Shown piece after piece: positions 7,878 to 12,308 of a stretch of 12,308 bases of DNA. Below the pieces are notes generated by a model. It saw nothing but the letters and a program-made list of their open reading frames with translations. It did no database searches and was not told where the DNA came from. The translations under genes were made by a program, and so were the position numbers. Location: assembly GCA_036847245.1 (NCBI GenBank), contig DAIUAL010000093.1, positions 1 through 12,308 on the forward strand, read 5' to 3'. How positions within the stretch are numbered: the stretch's first letter is position 1; the number at the start of each line of letters is the position of its first letter. This DNA is from UBA4661 sp002405405. Its GTDB lineage: Bacteria > Bacteroidota > Ignavibacteria > Kapaibacteriales > UBA4661.

Positions 7878-8564
7878 TCAAAGTAAAAATAATGATTCTT
7901 GTACATGTAAAATCTTTCTGAGAAATGTTGGTCGATGAAGTGGCGATGCACCATGTTTAAGAATAGCTTTCCTATGAGCTTCTGTACCATATCCTTTGTG
8001 TTTGTCAAAGCCATACTGAGGATACATTTGATGGGCAACGGTTAACATATATTCATCTCGGAAAACTTTTGCAAGGATTGATGCAGCAGAAATAACAGGA
8101 TGCAAAGCGTCGCCTTTGACCACAGTACAAAAATCATAGCGTGAGGAATGGAAATAATTTCCATCAACAAGCAATTTGATCTTATCATCTTCTTGGATGA
8201 GCTTTTGCTCAACAAGATACTGCACCAATTTTTCTGCTGATCGATTCATGCAAGCAACATTGCATTGCAGAATATTTTTTTCTTCGATCTCCTCTATATC
8301 AGCTGTAGCAATAGCATGGCAAACATGTTCATTGTGTAGATGTTCTGCAACTCTTGTTCGCTGTTGTGCAGTAAGTGCTTTTGAATCTTTCAGGAGCGGT
8401 ATAGCAGACAGTCGATCTTCCTGCCATACGGCACAAGTAACAAGCGGTCCGGCAAGCGCACCACGACCACATTCATCAATACCAATAACATGTTGAATAC
8501 GACCACGATACAATGTAGAATATTCATTCGTACTTGCACTATTTTTCAAAAGGTGAGTTTCCAT
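7878..8564 (-). CDS. rnhB: Ribonuclease HII
   Basis: RNase HII cuts RNA-DNA hybrids and starts ribonucleotide excision repair. From the start at 8564 (METHLLKN) the protein has 228 residues. The motif GIDECGRGALAGP gives Asp30 and Glu31, LLVDGN gives Asp134, and ASILAKVFRD gives Asp170, completing the D-E-D-D catalytic set. KGYGTEAH and HRPTF are the usual C-terminal motifs. The common EAGRGPLAGP signature is varied here (C for A, A for P) without losing catalytic residues. An ATG at 8633 would add 23 residues that do not look like the family and would deepen the overlap with the upstream gene. Even from 8564 the gene overlaps the end of the DUF5522-like gene by 26 bases in another frame, which suggests coupled translation. 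It lies 65 bases ahead of pyrC. Confidence 0.93.
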   Translation of the reverse strand: METHLLKNSASTNEYSTLYRGRIQHVIGIDECGRGALAGPLVTCAVWQEDRLSAIPLLKDSKALTAQQRTRVAEHLHNEHVCHAIATADIEEIEEKNILQCNVACMNRSAEKLVQYLVEQKLIQEDDKIKLLVDGNYFHSSRYDFCTVVKGDALHPVISAASILAKVFRDEYMLTVAHQMYPQYGFDKHKGYGTEAHRKAILKHGASPLHRPTFLRKILHVQESLFLL

Positions 8565-8796
8565 ATGGGCAGTGACGACAACGCGATTTACAGCAGGTAC
8601 CTCGCTCCAGATGTTTGAGTTTAGTAAAGACAAGATATCCTGTCACAGGATCAGTATAATACAACTCCCCTTGAGCACATGCTGCATTGTGAAGCATACG
8701 CCATACGTCTTGCTCTGATTGAGGGAATGAATCATGATGATTCAATGTTGAAACTTGCTCATCAACTCTTTGCTGCATGTCATTATCCATGGGCAT
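8539..8796 (-). CDS. Small Cys-cluster protein, DUF5522-like
   Basis: This 85-residue protein has a conserved C-terminal core: LYYTDPVTGYLVFTKLKHL followed by ERGTCCKSRCRHCPYGN. The CC-x3-C-x2-CP cluster after a short beta/aromatic segment is the pattern of the DUF5522 family, whose function is unknown; the cysteines may bind a metal. The N-terminal half (about 35 residues, Gln/Asp-rich) is less conserved in appearance. Met1 at 8796, Met3 at 8790 and Met7 at 8778 are all possible starts, and no Shine-Dalgarno sequence decides between them. It is the first gene of the - strand set with rnhB and pyrC and overlaps the rnhB start. The 252-base region upstream is divergent with the DUF6580-type gene and probably holds its promoter, but I could not find a clear TAnnTTTG on this strand. 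Confidence 0.82.
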   Translation of the reverse strand: MPMDNDMQQRVDEQVSTLNHHDSFPQSEQDVWRMLHNAACAQGELYYTDPVTGYLVFTKLKHLERGTCCKSRCRHCPYGNSPFEK

Positions 8797-8908
8797 ATTT
8801 CGCCTTATGCTGGTATATGTGAGATGTAGTAATGAATAATAGGCAGATGCTGCACAATGTAATCAACAGTAACCATGTCTTGCACTGACAAAAATTTCGT
8901 TTGAGTTA

Positions 8909-8940
8909 GCGAATGTACGTAATTTCGCGTACACTTTTTT
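8909..8940 (+). promoter_or_regulatory. Overlapping dyads followed by a T tract in the divergent intergenic region
   Basis: TGTACG at 8914-8919 pairs with CGTACA at 8928-8933 (6 base pairs, 8-base loop), with six Ts at 8935-8940. GCGAA at 8909-8913 can pair with TTCGC at 8924-8928, which shares base 8928, so the two stems exclude each other. The site lies between divergent genes and about 23 bases upstream of the candidate -33 element. An operator is the simplest reading; a small terminator or a switch is possible. Confidence 0.35.
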
Positions 8941-8962
8941 CACAACAGTGTCCGAGCTTGTC

Positions 8963-8992
8963 TTTGCTATGCTTTCAAAGCTTGTACTTTTG
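8963..8992 (+). promoter_or_regulatory. Candidate Bacteroidota-type promoter for the DUF6580-type gene
   Basis: TTTG at 8963-8966 is separated by 18 bases from TACTTTTG at 8985-8992, matching the TTTG / TAnnTTTG pair known for Bacteroidota primary sigma factors. It would give a start of transcription near 8998 and a leader of about 50 bases before the ATG at 9049. Confidence 0.45.
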
Positions 8993-9048
8993 TAGTATTC
9001 AATCTCTGCACACTACATCATCTTTTTCACGCTTAACGGATATACACT

Positions 9049-9621
9049 ATGCAAAAAAACTCAATTTTATCGTGGGCCAAATTCAGCACCGTAGCGTGTA
9101 TGATTGTTGTTGCCGCAATTTCACGTGTTTTACCACACCCACCCAACTTTGCTCCAATGACAGCACTTGCATTATTTGCAGGTGCATATCTTTCTTCTTT
9201 GATAAATCAAAAGGCAATTTCGAGAATTATATCGTTACTTCTCCCCTTAATTGCAATGTTGATTAGTGACTCTTTGTTGGAATTGATAACCGGATGGGGC
9301 TTTCACAAAGGAATGCCTGTCATATATGGAACTATATCCGTTATCACTATGATTGGCTGGTGGCTACAAAGTCGCCGTACTATAGGCACTATTGCCCTAG
9401 CAACATTTGGCGGTTCTGTCATTTTCTTTATTGTAACAAATTTCTTTGTATGGTTCGGCGGAAAGTTATATCCACAAACAATCGAAGGATTAGCTGCGTG
9501 CTATGTTGCAGCACTGCCCTTCTTTGGTAATTCACTTATGGGCGACATCGTGTATAGCACTTTGCTCTTTGGCGGCTTTGCTTTTGCCGAGCGCACCGTT
9601 TTTGCAAAACAAGTAGCATAA
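9049..9621 (+). CDS. Integral membrane protein, DUF6580-type (putative transport protein)
   Basis: This 190-residue protein is made almost entirely of hydrophobic segments, five to six in number: about residues 10-30, 34-52, 56-76, 86-104, 110-132 and 150-180. The stretch RVLPHPPNFAPMTALALFAG near residues 25-44 and LPLIAMLISDSLLE near 64-77 match the pattern of DUF6580, a family described only as putative transport proteins and similar in build to the substrate-binding subunits of small-solute transporters. The start at 9049 is the first ATG and gives a short cytoplasmic N-terminus; no good Shine-Dalgarno sequence precedes it. It is a single-gene unit, with its own candidate promoter upstream and a strong hairpin terminator at 9644-9682 after the stop. 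The substrate is not indicated by the sequence or by neighbours. Confidence 0.82.
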   Translation: MQKNSILSWAKFSTVACMIVVAAISRVLPHPPNFAPMTALALFAGAYLSSLINQKAISRIISLLLPLIAMLISDSLLELITGWGFHKGMPVIYGTISVITMIGWWLQSRRTIGTIALATFGGSVIFFIVTNFFVWFGGKLYPQTIEGLAACYVAALPFFGNSLMGDIVYSTLLFGGFAFAERTVFAKQVA

Positions 9622-9643
9622 TCTCAAACCATAGTAAAAAAGG

Positions 9644-9682
9644 AAAGCTGTCATTCACTAATGTTGTGAATGACAGCTTTTT
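9644..9682 (+). terminator. Strong intrinsic terminator between convergent genes
   Basis: AAAGCTGTCATTCAC (9644-9658) and GTGAATGACAGCTTT (9666-9680) form a perfect 15-base-pair stem with a 7-base loop, followed by a short T run. On the opposite strand the stem is followed by CCTTTTTT, so it can also end the lipoprotein transcript that approaches from the right. Confidence 0.85.
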
Positions 9683-9716
9683 ACTTACATAAGGAGGATG
9701 CACTTAATGCGCACTT

Positions 9717-10181
9717 TTAATCGCGTACAACAAATCGATAGTACTTCATGTTTGTCTCAGTTACTGGTTGCATTAATACATTATTAAAAGATACATTGTG
9801 CACATCACGTTTTACGACCTCAATTGAAAGTGTACCGAGTGTTCTGCCACCGCCATTAATGGTAAATGCACGTATATTTTTTGACTGCACAATTTCAATG
9901 ATGTCCCTTGTAGTATAAAACCCTGCACCTCGTACATCCTTGCTGATGCTGACAGGGCTTAAAAAGCCCTCACTGTTGGGATACGTTATGCTTACCGGCG
10001 TATTACTGAGCATTGACGATAAATTTTGTGATGATGTTGAATCAACAAATGCAAATGTGAATTCCGTCATAAACTTTTCATCGCCCCCACAAATATGATT
10101 TGAACAACTCGACACATGTACAAGCCCGAATATGGCAAGATAGGCAAGAGCTACAAGGCGAGGTATAATGTGTTGTGTCAT
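9717..10181 (-). CDS. Putative lipoprotein, 154 aa, no recognised family
   Basis: The start at 10181 gives MTQHIIPRLVALAYLAIFGL, a typical signal peptide with a hydrophobic core, ending in the lipobox VSSC with Cys26. A lipoprotein anchored in the membrane, probably facing the periplasm or outer face, is the straightforward prediction. An upstream in-frame ATG at 10214 would put 11 extra polar residues before the signal and is unlikely. The mature part (about 128 residues) begins SNHICGGDEKFMTEFTF and is rich in Ser, Thr, Val and Asn, with a glycine-rich turn FTINGGGRTLG; it looks beta-rich. I do not recognise the family. The gene has its own divergent upstream region shared with the DedA gene and ends at the bidirectional hairpin to its left. 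A second, antisense small reading frame overlaps its last 71 bases. Confidence 0.72.
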   Translation of the reverse strand: MTQHIIPRLVALAYLAIFGLVHVSSCSNHICGGDEKFMTEFTFAFVDSTSSQNLSSMLSNTPVSITYPNSEGFLSPVSISKDVRGAGFYTTRDIIEIVQSKNIRAFTINGGGRTLGTLSIEVVKRDVHNVSFNNVLMQPVTETNMKYYRFVVRD

Positions 10182-10256
10182 GGCAACATTTATAAAAAAT
10201 TGATAATCAGGCAAATATTAAGAAATAATCCTTGAAAAACCTATGATGTTAATAGC

Positions 10257-10288
10257 TTGTTTCTCGGAAAGACCTTGTTGTATCTTTG
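10257..10288 (+). promoter_or_regulatory. Candidate Bacteroidota-type promoter for the DedA gene
   Basis: TATCTTTG at 10281-10288 is an exact TAnnTTTG -7 element. A TTG at 10257-10259 lies 21 bases upstream in the place of the -33 element. Transcription would start near 10294, about 33 bases before the ATG at 10327. Confidence 0.55.
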
Positions 10289-10326
10289 TGTGTTAGTCCC
10301 GTTGTTATTTGTTCTTGATATTCTCC

Positions 10327-10938
10327 ATGCTTGAAACTCTAATTCATTGGCTTCAATCGCTTCCGCCTATCGGCATAGTCACAACCATTTTTTTTATAGC
10401 GTATATCGAGAATCTCTTTCCACCATCACCAAGTGATGTGCTGATTGTTTTCGGTGGTACTCTGGTAGGAATTGGTACAGTTAGTTTTCCGGTAATGCTG
10501 TTTTCTGCTACCCTTGGCAGTGTAACAGGGTTTATTACAATGTTCTATATCGGAAAGTTTTTTGGTGATAGAATCTTAGAAGAAAAGAAAATTTCTTTTT
10601 TACCTCTTGAACTCATTCACAAAGCCGAAGAGTGGTTTCAAAAGTATGGCTATGGCATTATTATTGCCAATCGCTTCTTATCCGGCACACGTGCAGTGAT
10701 TTCTTTTTTCGCAGGCATGTCGCACCTCCCTATTTCAAAAACAACCTTACTTTGCGCATTGAGTGCTGGTGCATGGAATGCGATTCTACTGTATGCCGGC
10801 ATGGCACTTGGACATCGCTGGGTGCTTGTCAATGAATATTTGAGTCGCTATGGTACCATTATACTTGTCGGCGTGGGTATAGTTGCAATTGGTATAATTA
10901 TTAAAATTAGATTTTTTCCTAAACCGAAAGAAGTGTAA
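10327..10938 (+). CDS. DedA-family membrane protein
   Basis: This 203-residue protein belongs by sequence pattern to the DedA family, multi-pass inner-membrane proteins, some of which move undecaprenyl phosphate or other lipids across the membrane. The N-terminal part has the re-entrant motif region IENLFPPSPSDVLIVFGG (about residues 23-40), where the usual PxPSE is PSPSD. The family motif near residues 115-135 reads NRFLSGTRAVISFFAGMSHL and keeps the R-x3-G-x-R-x(7)-G pattern. YIGKFFGDRI and the amphipathic EEWFQKYGYG lie between. The C-terminus is a hydrophobic helix ending in the basic RFFPKPKEV. The start at ATG 10327 (MLETLIHWLQ) is preferred over the in-frame TTG at 10309. A TATCTTTG promoter lies upstream and a hairpin terminator downstream, so it appears to be a single-gene unit. 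Confidence 0.92.
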   Translation: MLETLIHWLQSLPPIGIVTTIFFIAYIENLFPPSPSDVLIVFGGTLVGIGTVSFPVMLFSATLGSVTGFITMFYIGKFFGDRILEEKKISFLPLELIHKAEEWFQKYGYGIIIANRFLSGTRAVISFFAGMSHLPISKTTLLCALSAGAWNAILLYAGMALGHRWVLVNEYLSRYGTIILVGVGIVAIGIIIKIRFFPKPKEV

Positions 10939-10973
10939 GGACGGCATAATCGAAAAATAGATACTATAAGGAT

Positions 10974-11007
10974 AAGGGCAGATACACGATGGTGTATCTG
11001 CCCTTTT
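10974..11007 (+). terminator. Intrinsic terminator between the DedA and TolC-family genes
   Basis: AAGGGCAGATACAC (10974-10987) pairs perfectly with GTGTATCTGCCCTT (10992-11005), a 14-base-pair stem with loop GATG, ending in TTTT. It lies 35 bases after the DedA stop and 24 bases before the stop of the opposing TolC-family gene, so it ends at least the DedA transcript. Confidence 0.85.
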
Positions 11008-11030
11008 GTTTGAATTAATGATCGTCAGAA

Positions 11031-12308
11031 TTATCGAACACCATATTCTTTATCTAAAGTACCCGTGAGTTGATGGAGATTGCCCAAAGCAATTTGATAA
11101 TCATAAACGGCTTGAATGCGATTTAATTTTGCTTGTCGCAGTGCAAGCTCTGCATCATTAATCTCAAGCTGCGTACCAACTCCGGTGCTGTATCGTGACT
11201 TTGCAATTTCATAACCACGCTGTGCCTGCTGAATGGTTCTACCTTGAGCATTGATGCGCTTGCGAGCAGTTTCGAGTTGATTTAACACCGAATAGATTTG
11301 TTGCTTTAGCAGTAGGTTTAACGACTGATATGATTCATTCGTTTGTTGAATATCAAGCTTTGCTTTTTCAACACGTGCATCACTTCGGAAACCATTAAAG
11401 AGATTGAGTTGAACTTGTAAACCAATTGACGACTGTCCTGCAGAGAGAAAATTAAACGTATTAGACTGCCCTTGATAGATGTAATTCCCGAAGAAATTTA
11501 CAGTCGGCAGATACTCAGCTTTGTAGACTTCAACGGCATCATTATTCACAAGTTGTTGTAGCTTAAGCGTTTTTAAATCATTGTTAGATTCCATTGCTGT
11601 GCTGATAAATTGACCCTGATTATTGGCTTGCTCCAACGGCGTAAATATAAGTGAATCCGTCAGCACAATGTTCTCTTCTAAGGGAAGCCCCAGAGCAACT
11701 TTAAGTGCATTGAGTGCATCACTATAACGCGATTCAGCATCTAAGACTGATGGACGTAAGTTTTCAACAGCAACTTCCGAGCGAATAGCATCAAATTCTC
11801 CAGCTGCACCATTCGTATACAATGCTTTGACATTGCGGAAATTTTCTTCGGTATTTTCTAAACTTTGCTTCAGCAATTGTGAACTTTCCTTGGCTAACAA
11901 CGCAGTGTAGTATGTGCGCTGAACATTCAATATTGTCTTCTGAGTTTTACTTTTTTGTACTTCACGAGCAACATCAAGAAATTTCTTTGCCGAACCCATT
12001 GCTGTAAATACCGCTGAGTTAAATATCGTCTGTGAAAGTTGAAATGAAGAATTAAATGAATTATCGGCACCAGCCGGTAATGCTATGAATGTCCCCTGCT
12101 CTGCATTTGGTCCTTGAAGAATTTGCGCAGGCAAAAACAACACGGGTACTTTGATGTTACGATTATATTGAAAATTGAAATCTAATTTCGGTAAAGCACC
12201 ACCGAATGTTTCTTTAACTGTAGATTCAGCTTTTTCGACATCAAGCTGTGAACCGCGTAAATCATGATTATGCTCGATAGCATATTTTACAGCTTCTTTC
12301 ATAGAGAA
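11031..12308 (-). CDS. TolC-family outer-membrane efflux protein (5' end outside window)
   Basis: TolC-family proteins are trimeric outer-membrane channels with long periplasmic helices that serve efflux pumps or type I secretion. About 425 residues are visible. The first in-frame ATG is at 12302, but the frame is open to the window edge and the signal peptide is missing, so the real start lies outside. The sequence opens FSMKEAVKYAIEHNHDLRGS, the typical opening repeat (tolC pattern of L-x-x-A-x(4)-N). ALPKLDFNFQYNRN and FNSSFQLSQTIFNSAV are the beta-barrel edges of the first half. The second half repeats the pattern with YLPTVNFFGNYIYQGQ and SSIGLQVQLNLFNGFRSDAR, then a long Gln/Ala-rich helix and YSTGVGTQLEINDAELALRQ. 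The two-repeat architecture and length fit the family. No partner membrane-fusion or pump genes are in view, so its specific system is unknown. Confidence 0.92.
   Translation of the reverse strand, partial: FSMKEAVKYAIEHNHDLRGSQLDVEKAESTVKETFGGALPKLDFNFQYNRNIKVPVLFLPAQILQGPNAEQGTFIALPAGADNSFNSSFQLSQTIFNSAVFTAMGSAKKFLDVAREVQKSKTQKTILNVQRTYYTALLAKESSQLLKQSLENTEENFRNVKALYTNGAAGEFDAIRSEVAVENLRPSVLDAESRYSDALNALKVALGLPLEENIVLTDSLIFTPLEQANNQGQFISTAMESNNDLKTLKLQQLVNNDAVEVYKAEYLPTVNFFGNYIYQGQSNTFNFLSAGQSSIGLQVQLNLFNGFRSDARVEKAKLDIQQTNESYQSLNLLLKQQIYSVLNQLETARKRINAQGRTIQQAQRGYEIAKSRYSTGVGTQLEINDAELALRQAKLNRIQAVYDYQIALGNLHQLTGTLDKEYGVR

Noticed and set aside
7813..7881. Longer pyrC start at 7881
   Set aside because: The 23 extra residues are hydrophobic and Cys-rich, unlike the family, and the start would overlap the end of rnhB; the ATG at 7812 gives the normal N-terminus.
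8176..8496. Open frame on the + strand inside rnhB
   Set aside because: It mirrors the rnhB coding sequence and has a Ser/Cys-rich shadow composition.
10212..10219. CAAATATT (AATATTTG on the - strand) as promoter of the lipoprotein gene
   Set aside because: It has one mismatch to TAnnTTTG and no -33 element at the right distance.
1..12308. tRNA, rRNA, CRISPR array, insertion sequence or integrase
   Set aside because: No cloverleaf, regular repeat-spacer pattern, transposase or recombinase motif was seen on either strand.

Overview
The window comes from a bacterium of moderate GC, most likely in the Bacteroidota/Chlorobiota (FCB) group. Three things suggest this: two upstream regions carry the TAnnTTTG -7 element typical of Bacteroidota sigma factors; small families common in that group (a DUF5522-type Cys-cluster protein and a DUF6580-type membrane protein) are present; and most starts lack a strong Shine-Dalgarno sequence. 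The species cannot be named from the sequence. The window includes a scaffold gap (ten Ns, 1015-1024), so this is a draft or metagenomic assembly.

Bases 1 to about 6292 are a phage tail module on the + strand: a long tape measure protein, a 133-residue protein, and a 624-residue protein that is probably a tail-tip component. The three genes overlap by 1 and 4 bases (TAATG, ATGA), so they form one translationally coupled unit. The tape measure gene is damaged in this assembly in two places. An in-frame TAA lies at 96-98 with coding-like sequence on both sides. A gap around 1015-1024 is flanked by a 15-base repeat, and joining the repeat copies restores one continuous frame. No integrase, capsid, terminase or lysis gene is visible, so a complete prophage, a remnant and a domesticated tail (tailocin or gene-transfer-agent type) cannot be told apart.

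Bases 6293-6501 are the non-coding seam between phage and chromosome. From 6502 to 8796 (- strand) there is a compact set of housekeeping genes in the order DUF5522-like protein, rnhB (ribonuclease HII), pyrC (class I dihydroorotase). A 252-base divergent intergenic region (8797-9048) holds a dyad and a candidate promoter. It is followed by a DUF6580-type membrane protein on the + strand.

The right end holds an unrecognised small lipoprotein (-), a DedA-family membrane protein (+) and a TolC-family outer-membrane efflux protein (-) that runs off the window edge. Two strong hairpin terminators sit between the two convergent gene pairs. I see no RNA genes, CRISPR arrays, transposases or integrases. 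No new multi-gene system can be claimed with confidence. The most notable points are the two breaks in the tape measure gene, the unrecognised tail-tip pair, the abrupt phage/chromosome seam, and the dyad upstream of the DUF6580 gene.
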